64,000 bases of DNA from positions 290,297 to 354,296 of the forward strand of contig JACRLX010000022.1 of NCBI GenBank assembly GCA_016235165.1. Direction: 5' to 3'. This document shows positions 25,790 through 36,482 of this stretch, piece by piece (within the stretch, counting starts at the first letter, position 1; every line of letters starts with the position of its first letter). This stretch comes from Rhodocyclales bacterium (lineage in GTDB: Bacteria; Pseudomonadota; Gammaproteobacteria; Burkholderiales; Rhodocyclaceae). Made by a program: the position numbers and the translations under genes. The notes under the pieces are model-generated. The model searched no databases. It was not told the DNA's origin and saw only the letters and a list, made by a program, of their open reading frames with translations.

Positions 25790-27270
25790 GATTTCCTCCG
25801 CATGCGGCGCAGCAGCCAGACTTCGCCGCCGAGCGCGAGCAAGCCGATGCCGAAGGGCCAGAGGTAGGCGGAGAGCGGCGTCGCCGGTAGCGGCAGGACG
25901 CTGTACCAGGTCGACAGCGACATCTTCATGCCTTCCTCGCCGTTGTCGCCGTCCCAGAGCTGGAAGGCGATGGGGACGAACTTGCCTGCCTCGAAGCCGA
26001 TCTCGCCCGCGGCGCCTTGCAGCGGCCGGCGCAGGATGACGCGGTACTGGCCGTCGCGGTACGAGACCTGCGCCACCAGGCTGCCGGCATCGCGCGGCGC
26101 CTGCTTGGCCGAGCCCGCGGCGGCGACGCGGACCAGGCCGTCCCTGGCGTTCCAGCGCCAGCTATCGACCGGGTGCTTGTCGTCGCCGAGGATGAAGTAG
26201 GGCTTTTCGCCGGCGATCGGCTGAGTCGGCAATTGCAGCGCGACCTGGTCGGCCGGCTTGCCTTCGCCTTTGTTGTTGGTGCCGTCGTCCCATTCCAGCA
26301 GGATGGCGATTTCCTTGTCGTTGTAAAGCGCGCGCGCGGTGATCACGTCATGCACCGGCTTGAACCAGCGCGGCTCCTGGATGATCTGCCCGGCCAGCGG
26401 GAAGTCGGCGAACTCGGCATCCTCCCATTGCTTTGCATAAGGATCGGCGGCTATCTCGCCATCGACCAGCGCGGCCTTCAGCACCTGGGCGTTCTTCTGC
26501 GGCCGCGCCAGGCTCTTGACGAAGGCCGCCAGGGCCCAGCGGTCATCGGCCGAGGGAATCGAGTCGACGAAGGATGGCATCGGCGTGCCGTTGAATCCGG
26601 TGGTAAAGGTGCGATAGATGTCCTCGATGCGGTCACCACCGCGAAAGCGCCAGCTCTTGGTGAAGTTCACCGGCCGGATCGGAAAGCCCCATTCATCCTT
26701 CATGCCCTGTGCCGATGGGCCGTCCCCGCGTCCCAGCGGTCCGTGGCACTGCCAGCATTTCTTTTCCTTGTAGAGGGTCTTGCCCTTGGCGATCAGCTCA
26801 TCGGTGAGCTTGGGCGGCGCGTCGATCGCCACCTGTTCCTTGGCCGGCTCGTCCTTGAACAGGCCCAGTGAATCGAAGGTCTTGACGTAGTGCGCGAGCT
26901 GCCAGCGATCGGTTTCGGAAATGAATTTTTCCCAGGCCGGCATCGAGGTGCCGGGCAGGCCCTTGCTGATGATGTTGAACAGGTCGTGGTCGGTGGGCAA
27001 CTGGCCGGAAGGCGTGGTGCGCACCTTGAAGATCGCCAGCGTGAAATTGCGCGGCCGCGGATAGACGAAGTCGGCGGCAGGACCGTCGCCCTTGCCTTCG
27101 TCGCCGTGGCATTGCGCGCACCAGCGCTGGTAGAGCTTCTTGCCGGCGTCGAGGTCGGCGGCGACGGGCGTGGCCTTGACCGCTTCGGTCTTGACCTTGG
27201 GCGCGTCGGCGGCGAAGGCGCTGGCTGCCATCAGCCAGGCGGTCAGCAGAAGGCGCTCAATGTTTCTCAT
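25786..27270 (-). CDS. c-type cytochrome with ethylbenzene-dehydrogenase-type haem-binding domain
   Basis: ATG 27270 (MRNIERLLL signal peptide); CAQCH and CWQCH motifs; C-terminal 'EPRWFKPVHDVITARALYNDKEIAILLEWDDGTNN'. Confidence 0.85.
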   Translation of the reverse strand: MRNIERLLLTAWLMAASAFAADAPKVKTEAVKATPVAADLDAGKKLYQRWCAQCHGDEGKGDGPAADFVYPRPRNFTLAIFKVRTTPSGQLPTDHDLFNIISKGLPGTSMPAWEKFISETDRWQLAHYVKTFDSLGLFKDEPAKEQVAIDAPPKLTDELIAKGKTLYKEKKCWQCHGPLGRGDGPSAQGMKDEWGFPIRPVNFTKSWRFRGGDRIEDIYRTFTTGFNGTPMPSFVDSIPSADDRWALAAFVKSLARPQKNAQVLKAALVDGEIAADPYAKQWEDAEFADFPLAGQIIQEPRWFKPVHDVITARALYNDKEIAILLEWDDGTNNKGEGKPADQVALQLPTQPIAGEKPYFILGDDKHPVDSWRWNARDGLVRVAAAGSAKQAPRDAGSLVAQVSYRDGQYRVILRRPLQGAAGEIGFEAGKFVPIAFQLWDGDNGEEGMKMSLSTWYSVLPLPATPLSAYLWPFGIGLLALGGEVWLLRRMRRKS

Positions 27271-28030
27271 GGCCGCCTTCCTCGTCCCAGGTGCGCGGCG
27301 TGGACCCCGATCCGGCGTAGATGTAGAGAATCGCCTTCCAGATTTCGTCTTCGCTGAGGAAGTTCTGCCATACCGGCATCGCCGAAAGCCAGGGCGTGGC
27401 GCCCTTCGGCAGGCCCGGCCCGCCGGTCGCCACGCGCCAATAGACGAAGGACTCCTGCAGCATGGAAATCGTGCCGACGTCGCGGAAGTTGGCCGGAATC
27501 GGCGAGAAGGCGTTGGCGAAATGACCATCGCCGGCCAGCGCGTCGCCGTGGCAGAAGAAGCAGTTCTGGTAGTAGATGGTCTTGCCTTGCTGGGTCAGTT
27601 TTTCCAGTTCGGCCGGGTTCTTCTCCTGCGCGGCGCGCAGCGGATTCTTCAGGGTTGCGGCGTCGATGCGCTTGCCGTGGGAACTGAAGCTGGTCGGCGG
27701 CTCGGGATGGACCACCCGCGGCTCGAAGGGTGCATCCAGGCTCGGCGCGGTGCGCAGCCAGGCGCCCCAGCCGGCGAGCAGCGGAATGCCGGCGAGCACC
27801 GCGATCTGCGCCGCCTTCGGCGCGCGGCCCGCGAACACCGCCTTGAGCGGCGCCAGGAAAGCCTGAAAGCGTTCCTCGTTGGCGGCGACGAAGACCAGGA
27901 TGCCGATGGTCGTCAGCGTCATGTAGATCATCAGCACCGAGGCCGGCATCGGCGGCCGCACGCCGAGCTTGAGCCCGAACAGCACCGAAAGCCAGAGCGC
28001 GACGGCGATGTGCAGTGTCCAGCGTTGCAT
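27257..28030 (-). CDS. membrane-anchored mono-haem cytochrome c
   Basis: N-terminal TM segments; 'TIYYQNCFFCHGDALAGDGHFA'. Confidence 0.88.
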   Translation of the reverse strand: MQRWTLHIAVALWLSVLFGLKLGVRPPMPASVLMIYMTLTTIGILVFVAANEERFQAFLAPLKAVFAGRAPKAAQIAVLAGIPLLAGWGAWLRTAPSLDAPFEPRVVHPEPPTSFSSHGKRIDAATLKNPLRAAQEKNPAELEKLTQQGKTIYYQNCFFCHGDALAGDGHFANAFSPIPANFRDVGTISMLQESFVYWRVATGGPGLPKGATPWLSAMPVWQNFLSEDEIWKAILYIYAGSGSTPRTWDEEGGHEKH

Positions 28031-28935
28031 CAGGCGTCCTCCGCTTTCGGCCGACGATCCGCGCGGCCCGCGACGGCCAGCGCGGCGAGCATGATCAGGT
28101 TGAAGACCAGGACCACCAGGCCGAGGCGCACGCCTTCATGCGACCAGGGCGATTCGGCGCCGGTCGGCGAATAGGATTTGCCGGACAGGCCCATCAGGTA
28201 GGCGACGATTTCGTGCAATTCGCCGGGGGGAATCGCCTTGCCCAGTTCGGCGGGCATGATCCCGGCCGCATAACCCGGCGCGGTCCAGACCGAGGGCTCG
28301 ACGATCTTCTTCAGCAGTTCCTCCGCCGTCCTGCCAGCGCCGACTTTTGTGATTTCGGGGCCGACTTCACCGCCTTCGCCCTCCACCTTGTGGCAGCCGA
28401 TGCAGCCGTGCGTCGCCATCGCCTCCTTGCCCTTGTGCACCGGACCGGCGGCCTTGGCGGCCTGGATGTCCTCGGCCAGGATCTTGACCGAGACCTCGGC
28501 GCCGCCCAGGGTTTGCAGGTAGGCGATGATGGCCTTGACCTCGGCCATGTTCATGTTGGCCGGGGGCTTGACGGCGGACGGCATCATCTTCGGGTAGCCG
28601 GGCACGAGGTAGGCATCCGGCGTGACCAGCGATTCGATCAGGTAGGCATCGGCGCCCATGCCCTCCCTGCGCCTGCCGGCCAGGCCCGCCGCCTGGCGCA
28701 GGTCGGGGCCGCGCACGTTGCCGGACTCGGTGACCTTGTGGCAGATCAGGCAGCCGCCCTTGACGCGCACCAGTTCCTCGCCGATCGCCGCGAGCTCGGC
28801 CGGCGGCGTGGCGACCGTGATGAGTTTCTTGGCCGGCGGTTGTTCCTCGAATTGCGGCACCAACTGGCCGACGTAGGAGTAGATGGAAACCGTTGCGATG
28901 AGGAAGACAAAGATCTTGAGGAAGGTGAGCTTCAT
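28030..28935 (-). CDS. membrane-anchored di-haem cytochrome c
   Basis: Start MKLTFLKIFVFLIATVSIYSYVG at 28935; CLICH and CIGCH motifs; C-terminal TM; overlaps bd-like stop. Confidence 0.88.
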   Translation of the reverse strand: MKLTFLKIFVFLIATVSIYSYVGQLVPQFEEQPPAKKLITVATPPAELAAIGEELVRVKGGCLICHKVTESGNVRGPDLRQAAGLAGRRREGMGADAYLIESLVTPDAYLVPGYPKMMPSAVKPPANMNMAEVKAIIAYLQTLGGAEVSVKILAEDIQAAKAAGPVHKGKEAMATHGCIGCHKVEGEGGEVGPEITKVGAGRTAEELLKKIVEPSVWTAPGYAAGIMPAELGKAIPPGELHEIVAYLMGLSGKSYSPTGAESPWSHEGVRLGLVVLVFNLIMLAALAVAGRADRRPKAEDA

Positions 28936-30683
28936 TTCGCGGCCTCCCGCGGGTCGTTCCGGCTTGCCATCCAGAACACCACCGACACCAGCAGGAAAAA
29001 GATCACGGTGATGATCGAGACGATGATCGTGGCATGGCCGTGGGTCATCGTGTAGGCATTGACGCTTTCGTCGGCGACGCGGCCGTAGATGTGCCAGTAC
29101 TGGCGGATGCCGGAGCGGATATAGCCCATCAGGCCCATCAGCCAGGTGAAGCTGATGGCGAGGAAGAACAGCGCGTATTGCGCCCGCGCCGGAATCTGGC
29201 CCCAGCGGATGGCGCCGATTTCCTTCGCGCCCTTGAGCAGCGGAATGTCGATGGCGACGAACACGGCCATCGCCGCCAGCACGGCGGAGACCTGATACAC
29301 CGAAAAGCCGATGCGGATGTTGGACGGCACGTAGTAGCTGTAGATGCCGTAGCCCAGCACCACGCCCGCGGCGGCGGCGATCGCCAGGGCCTGCGCGATC
29401 TTGCCGGCAGCGGCCCAGCTCACGGTGGCGACGCGGTTGCCGCGACGGTAAAGCATGAAGGAGAAGAAGGTGGTGAGGATCATCAGATTCACCGCCGTGT
29501 TCTTCGCCGCCATGACGCCGAACAAGCCGAGGAAGGGATGGTGCGAGCCGCCCATGGCCGACATCTCGGCGCCGCTGGCGATGATCGAACGCGGTGTGGC
29601 CCAGACGATGAAGCCGATGGTCAGCAGGATCATCATCGGGATCTGGAACTTGACGTAGCGTTCGGCACCCGGAATGCGCCCCATGCCCAGCCACAGGTAG
29701 AAGTTGGAGGCGAGGAACAGCGAGCCGATCAGCATCGCCTGCAGGATCCACAGCCAGGCGAAGCTGCCGCCCATCATCGAGACGCCCATCTGCTGCGAGA
29801 ACTGGTAGATCTCGCGGCCCAGCCAGTAGCCGGCAAAGGGCAGCGGAATGAAGGCGGCGATGGCGATGAAGGACCCGATGTAGCCCATCCAGTCGAAGCG
29901 CGCGCGCTCCTCGTCGGTCTTGGCGTTGAGGAAGCGCACGGCGCCATAGGCGGCGGCGATGGAGCCGCCGAAGGCCACATTGGCCAGCAGGCGGTGGATG
30001 TTGATCGGCATCCAGGTCGGGTTGTTGATTGCCGCCCACAGGCTGGTGAGCTTGCCGGCGTCGTCGATCCCGGCCGGCGACATCATGAAAGTGACCCAGA
30101 TGTCGGCGACGAAGAGCAGCGCCGTGCCCCACAGATTCACCAGCAGGCCCAGCAGCAGATGCCACTTCTTGCGCGGACCTTGCAGCAGGTCCCACGAATA
30201 CCAGTAGAGGTAGGCGATGATCACCTCGCCGAAGATCAGCACGAGGTAAACCAGCCAGGTCGGCTTGAACAGGCCGGAGAGGTAGCCGGTGAGCTTGGGG
30301 TAAAGCACGACGAACAGCACCAGCAGCACGCAGCCCAGCACGGCAGTCAGCGTATAGGCCATCGCCAGCAGCCGCGTGAATTCTTTGGCCAGGTCGTCGT
30401 AGCGCTTTTCCTTGGTCACCGCGCCGACCAACTCGGTGATGACGGCGAAGATCGGCACGCCGAGCACGAAGGCGGCGAACATCAAATGCAGCTCGGCGAC
30501 GATCCAGACCGTGGTGCGATTGGACAGTCCGAAGAATTGCCGATAGTCGGCGGCGGGCAACCAGGAACTCAGGCTCTGCGCGACGAGGTAGGTCGCCGCC
30601 AGCATCAGCGAGATTTTCAGTACGCCCTTGTAGGTGCCCTTGAGCGCGGCGAACGCGGACGGAGCGTCGGTCGGGGAGGCCAT
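28932..30683 (-). CDS. cytochrome bd-type oxidase subunit I-like (CydA superfamily) membrane protein
   Basis: 'AELHLMFAAFVLGVPIFAVITEL', 'FGEVIIAYLYWYSWDLLQG', 'NIHRLLANVAFGGSIAAAYGAVRFL', 'GYIRSGIRQYWHIYG' correspond to CydA helix segments; no CydB-like ORF in window. Confidence 0.8.
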   Translation of the reverse strand: MASPTDAPSAFAALKGTYKGVLKISLMLAATYLVAQSLSSWLPAADYRQFFGLSNRTTVWIVAELHLMFAAFVLGVPIFAVITELVGAVTKEKRYDDLAKEFTRLLAMAYTLTAVLGCVLLVLFVVLYPKLTGYLSGLFKPTWLVYLVLIFGEVIIAYLYWYSWDLLQGPRKKWHLLLGLLVNLWGTALLFVADIWVTFMMSPAGIDDAGKLTSLWAAINNPTWMPINIHRLLANVAFGGSIAAAYGAVRFLNAKTDEERARFDWMGYIGSFIAIAAFIPLPFAGYWLGREIYQFSQQMGVSMMGGSFAWLWILQAMLIGSLFLASNFYLWLGMGRIPGAERYVKFQIPMMILLTIGFIVWATPRSIIASGAEMSAMGGSHHPFLGLFGVMAAKNTAVNLMILTTFFSFMLYRRGNRVATVSWAAAGKIAQALAIAAAAGVVLGYGIYSYYVPSNIRIGFSVYQVSAVLAAMAVFVAIDIPLLKGAKEIGAIRWGQIPARAQYALFFLAISFTWLMGLMGYIRSGIRQYWHIYGRVADESVNAYTMTHGHATIIVSIITVIFFLLVSVVFWMASRNDPREAAK

Positions 30684-30726
30684 GTGCAAGTGCTTGCGTC
30701 TCGAGGTGATGGAGTCGCACAGCTTT

Positions 30727-30742
30727 TGCAGCTATCGTGCCA
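30727..30742 (-). promoter_or_regulatory. putative sigma54 (-24/-12) promoter of bd-like operon
   Basis: Minus strand TGGCACGATAGCTGCA; 10/11 match to TGGCACG-N4-TTGC; 44 bp upstream of ATG 30683. Confidence 0.7.
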
Positions 30743-30819
30743 CGCTGCCGATTTGGCGAAAGCGGCCTGTTCCCGCGGGTTTGGCGCCGGTCGTGCGTGC
30801 CTGGCGTCCGGGCGCGTCC

Positions 30820-30834
30820 GGTCAGAAACTGACC
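30820..30834. promoter_or_regulatory. putative NtrC-type activator-binding site (UAS)
   Basis: Perfect inverted repeat GGTCAG-AAA-CTGACC about 85 bp upstream of the -24 element. Confidence 0.55.
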
Positions 30835-30861
30835 ACGACGGCCGAAAAGCTACCGCTGGTG

Positions 30862-32242
<1,381 letters not shown>

Positions 32243-32250
<8 letters not shown>

Positions 32251-34708
32251 TCGCTTCCCTCCGGCAGCATGGCGCGCTCGTTGCGGCCGCCGTCAATGTC
32301 TGCACCGACGTGTCAGCAATCGGCCAGTCCAATGCGAAGCAGCTTCCATGCCCAGGGGAGCTCTCGACGTGGATGTCGGCGCCATGCTGCACGGCGATCT
32401 TCTTGACCACGGCCAGGCCGATGCCCGAGCCGTCGCTGCGCGTGGTGAAGAAGGGATCGAAAATCCTGGCCTGCAACTCGGGCACGATGCCGACGCCCGT
32501 GTCGCGCACGCAGAAGCGCATGCGCGGCCGATCGGCGCCGTCCGCGCCGGCCGCAACACCTGCGCACATGCCGACCTCCACGCTGCCGCCCTCTGGCATG
32601 GCGTGGATGGCGTTGATCACCAGGTTCAGCAGTACCTGCTTGAGCTGCGCGGGATCGGCCCAGAGTTCGGGTACCTGCTCGCAGCACGGCGCGTAGCTGA
32701 TGGCGACCTTGCGTGAGCGGGCCTCCTTGCGGGTCCACAACATGACGTCTTCCAGCACCTGCTCCAGGCGGCAGGGTGCGGGCTTCATCTCCTGCGGCGC
32801 CGCGAAGCCATGGAAGGTGCGCAGGAAATCGGCCAGGCGGTTGATCTCTCCCTGCACCCGCAACAGGTATTCGTGCTGGGCTTCTTCCAGTTTGTCTTCC
32901 AGCAGCAGTTGCACCACCGCCTTCATGCCGGCCAGGGGATTGCCGATTTCGTGGGCCAGACCCATGGCGACTTCGCCCAGCGTCGCCATCTTCTCCATCT
33001 GGAACATCTGGCGGTCGAGTTCCCGACGATCGTCCTGCAGGCGCCTTTCCACGGTCACGTCGCGCACCACCAGGATAAACCCGGCGGACGTCCGCCCCGT
33101 CAGCACCGGGGCGATGCCCAGCGAAAGCGTACGGCCCTGCATCGTCAGATCGAAATTGCTGGCGCTCAGAAGCGTTGCGGGTTGCCCGACGTACTCTGCC
33201 CAGCCCGGCCAAAACTCGCCGATCGAGCGGCCGACCAGGATGCCGGTGTCGTTGATCAGGTAGCGCCGCGCGGCGTTGTTGGCCAGCAGGATCTCGCCGT
33301 CGGTGCCGGTGGAGAGGATGCCGTCGGCGGTATTGGAAATTACCGCCGCAAGCTGGCTGCGCTCGCGCTCAAGGTCCGCGGTACGGGCCTGTACTTCGGC
33401 CTCCAGCTCTCCCTTGCGGTTTTCCAGTGCCTTGTAGGACTGCTCGAGCTCCGCCGCCATGGAATTGAAGCGGGCGCCGAGCTCGGCGATCTCGTCGTCG
33501 CCGCGAATCTCGACACGGTGGGCGAAGTTGCCCTTGGCGATTTCCTCGGTTTCCGAGCTCAGCAGCGTCAGCGGCCGCAGCAAATGGCGTGACAGCAGGA
33601 AACCGGACACGGCGGCGATGAACAGGCTGAGGGCGAGCACGCCATAGAGCAGGTAGAGGTTGAAGATCGCCTGAAACAACTGGCTGCGCGGAAAGGCGAG
33701 TGCGACCGACCAGGCCAGCGAGCTGTCGCTGCGGTCGGCGAGGGTACGGCCAATGGCGATCGGGGCGTAGGCGAAAATCCAGTTGCCCTGAATCTCGGTT
33801 CCCTTCTTGCCACCGACGACCCTGGCCAAGAGCGGCCGTGGCAACAAATCCGCCAGCGCCTCGACCGATTCCATGCGGAAGGTTTCACTGCCGGTCTCGC
33901 CCGCCGAGCGGGAAAGGTAGAAGCCAGAGCGATCGAAAAGGTAGGCGACACCGCCGCGTCCGCCAGCCATCTCCTGAATCTGCCCGAGTATGTAGGCGGC
34001 ATGAAGGTTGACGATCAGCAGTCCGCGCTTCCCGCCCCGGCGGTCGACTATGGGCGTCGCGAAACGGATCACCGGCCGTTCCGGTTTCTCGGCTTGACCG
34101 CGTTCGACGTTCAGGTCCAGCGGCGAGACATAAACCTGGCCGGCCTCGTGCGCCAGTCCTTCGTGGAAGTAGTAGCGGTCCGACTTGTTCTGCAAGTCGG
34201 TTTCGGCGACGGTGACCAGGCGCCCGTCGCGACGGTCGACGCGTACGACTTCGCGGCCCTGCGCGTCGAGGAAGCGCACCTGGTAGATGTAGGGATAGGC
34301 ACGGGCAAAGGCCGCGTAGTCCCGTTCCAGGCGTTGCCGCGCGACGACGGGCAGCTTGCCGTCTGGCGCTGCGCTGCTGTTGGCGAGGTCATAGAGCAGC
34401 GACGAGCTGGCGAGATACAGCAGCTCGCTGGCAAGCTGGTCGAAGAAATGCCCCATGCCCGCCGCGCGCCCCTGCACTTCCTGCTCCAGGTGGTGCAAGG
34501 TCTCCTGGCGCAGTGTTTCCAGGGACGAGTAGATGCCGACCAGACCCGCCACCATGACCGGCAAGCCGGCGGCGACCAGGAAGGCGATGTAGATCTTGGA
34601 CGAAAGCCCCTGGAAGCGGTTGAACGCCTTCAAGCTGCGGACTTTGGTAAGGGCGGAGGACTCGATGGCCTTGCATCCATCCGCCCGTGCTTCAGGTAGT
34701 AGTCGCAA
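32243..34708 (-). CDS. sensor histidine kinase (dCACHE-like sensor, HAMP, PAS, HisKA/HATPase); 5' end uncertain
   Basis: 'GEVAMGLAHEIGNPLAGMKAVVQLLLED', 'VRDTGVGIVPELQARIFDPFFTTRSDGSGIGLAVVKKI'; only a TTG start available at 34708. Confidence 0.9.
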
Positions 34709-34842
34709 CTCCAGCCGAACTCGTCGAACCGCAGCGGCAACTGGTAGCGGGTGGCGGCAGCCTGCAGCACGCGCAGGCCCTCGGGCATGGCTTCGCGGCC
34801 GATGCCGTCGCCGGCGATGACGGCGATGCGCCTTGCCTTCAC
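34630..34842 (-). pseudogene. 5' fragment of tartrate/isocitrate-isopropylmalate dehydrogenase-family gene (TtuC-like)
   Basis: 'VKARRIAVIAGDGIGREAMPEGLRVLQAAATRYQLPLRFDEFGWSCDYYLKHGRM' then unrelated sequence and stop. Confidence 0.7.
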
Positions 34843-35300
34843 TTTGACCCCGGGGCGGCTCTCGGATCGACGCCGGCGCGCAGGAAGTGGTCCACGAATT
34901 CCCGGTCGAAGCGATCGACGTGGTCGTTCAGCCATTGCTGGATGAAATCCGCCAGGTCGTCGGCGACCTCGAAATCCTGGGCGCGCTTGCGAAACTTCTC
35001 CAGTTGATCCCGCAGCGTCTGGTGCTCGGCAACGTGCGCCTCGACCCCGGGGAAGGACAGCATGCGCATCAGGCTTTCCTCGACGGCGAAATGGATGCGC
35101 GTTTCGATCGACAGTTCGTCGAGGATGGCTTTGGTGGCGTAGCCGTAGTGCTTGCCGACCGCTTCGCGCAGCCGCAGCAGCAGCGCGTGCAGGCGCTTGT
35201 GCTGGGCATCGAGTTCGGCGATGCCGATCTCGAAGTTGGCGGGCAGGGTATTGGAGGCGGGCGTATTCACTCGCGTTCGCGGCGTAGCGGGAAGGCGCAT
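34839..35300 (-). CDS. bacteriohaemerythrin
   Basis: 'FEIGIAELDAQHKRLHALLLRLREAV...IETRIHFAVEESLMRMLSFPGVEAHVAEHQTLRDQL...WLNDHVDRFDREFVDHF' with conserved His/Glu/Asp ligands. Confidence 0.9.
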   Translation of the reverse strand: MRLPATPRTRVNTPASNTLPANFEIGIAELDAQHKRLHALLLRLREAVGKHYGYATKAILDELSIETRIHFAVEESLMRMLSFPGVEAHVAEHQTLRDQLEKFRKRAQDFEVADDLADFIQQWLNDHVDRFDREFVDHFLRAGVDPRAAPGSK

Positions 35301-35329
35301 CCTAGCATTCGGCGCCGCCGACGGGGCTC

Positions 35330-36382
35330 CTAGGTCCCGGCGAAACGCCGCCGGTAGTCGCGCGGGCCGCTGCCGGTCCAGGCTGTGAAGGCACGGTAGA
35401 AGGCGGCGGCATCGGCAAAGCCGAGGTCGGCGCCGATGCGGTTGAGCGGCCGCGATGTCTTGGTCAGCCATTCGATTGCCAACTCGCGGCGCAGGCCGTC
35501 CTTGATGGCGCGAAAGCTGGTGCCTTCATCCTCCAGCCGGCGGTGCAGGGTGCGCGGCGAAAGGAACAGGCGTTTGGCCAGCGCCGGCAGCGCCAGGTGC
35601 TCGGGCAGGGCGGCGCGCAGGTGTTCGCGTACGCGCAGGGCGAGCGCGCGGTCGCGGCGGTAGAGCGTGGTGATGCTGGCCGGCGCGTCGGCGAGGAAGA
35701 GCGTCAGCGCCGCCTCGTCGCGACGCACCGGCAGTGCCAGCCATTCGGCGGGAAAGCGCGCTTCCAGGCGCGGCGCGTCGAAGCTGTGGCGCGGGGCGAA
35801 GACCAGTTCGTAGTCGGCCACGTGCAGCGGCGGCGGGTAGGGGAAGCTGACTTCATCGAGCGGCAGCGGATGCGCCACCAGCCAGGCGGCCAGGCCGTGG
35901 ATCAGGCGCAGCAGCCACTCGAAGGCGAACACCCGTCCGGCGCGTCCGACCGGCAACGGCTGCTCTTCGGCGATGACCAGGATTGCCGCGCGGCCGCCGC
36001 TTTCGAGGTCGACCGAGAAATCGTCGAGCAGCACGCGCAGGCTGCGCGCGATGCGTTCCAGCGCGGCTTCGAGAGTCGGCGCTGACAATACGGCGCGACA
36101 CAGCAGCTCGAAGCTGCCACGGCGCAGCGGCCGCGAAAAGAGGGCGAAGCCTTCGTCGTCGAGGCGTTCGTTGATCAGGCGATAGAGCGCCGCGTAGCGC
36201 GCCACGGGGACGCGGGCGTTGCGCTGGTGGATCAGGTCGCTGGCAATTCCTGCATGTTCGAGCAGCTCCCTTGGGCTCAGCCCGGTCCTTCCAATTCCCG
36301 CCAGAATGCCGGTAACAAAGCCAATGGCGACCGTTGGCGCGCTGCCGGTGGTCCTGCGGGGCCGGGGGCTTGTTGTGGGCAT
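35330..36382 (-). CDS. AraC-family transcriptional regulator
   Basis: C-terminal HTH 'LALPALAKRLFLSPRTLHRRLEDEGTSFRAIKDGLRRELAIEWLTKTSRPLNRIGADLGFADAAAFYRAFTAWTGSGPRDYR'. Confidence 0.92.
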   Translation of the reverse strand: MPTTSPRPRRTTGSAPTVAIGFVTGILAGIGRTGLSPRELLEHAGIASDLIHQRNARVPVARYAALYRLINERLDDEGFALFSRPLRRGSFELLCRAVLSAPTLEAALERIARSLRVLLDDFSVDLESGGRAAILVIAEEQPLPVGRAGRVFAFEWLLRLIHGLAAWLVAHPLPLDEVSFPYPPPLHVADYELVFAPRHSFDAPRLEARFPAEWLALPVRRDEAALTLFLADAPASITTLYRRDRALALRVREHLRAALPEHLALPALAKRLFLSPRTLHRRLEDEGTSFRAIKDGLRRELAIEWLTKTSRPLNRIGADLGFADAAAFYRAFTAWTGSGPRDYRRRFAGT

Positions 36383-36482
36383 GATGGCAAATTATGCATA
36401 GTTAACGTCGTTTTGTGTCATGGCATCGACGCCGGGCTTTCCCTATCATGCGAGCACAGCCGTCACTCTCTGGAGCCGCGCC

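Noticed and set aside
28030-30720. 896-aa minus-strand ORF as a single protein
   Set aside because: Its N-terminal two-thirds is out of frame with the bd-like gene and low complexity; only the C-terminal part from 28935 is the real di-haem cytochrome.
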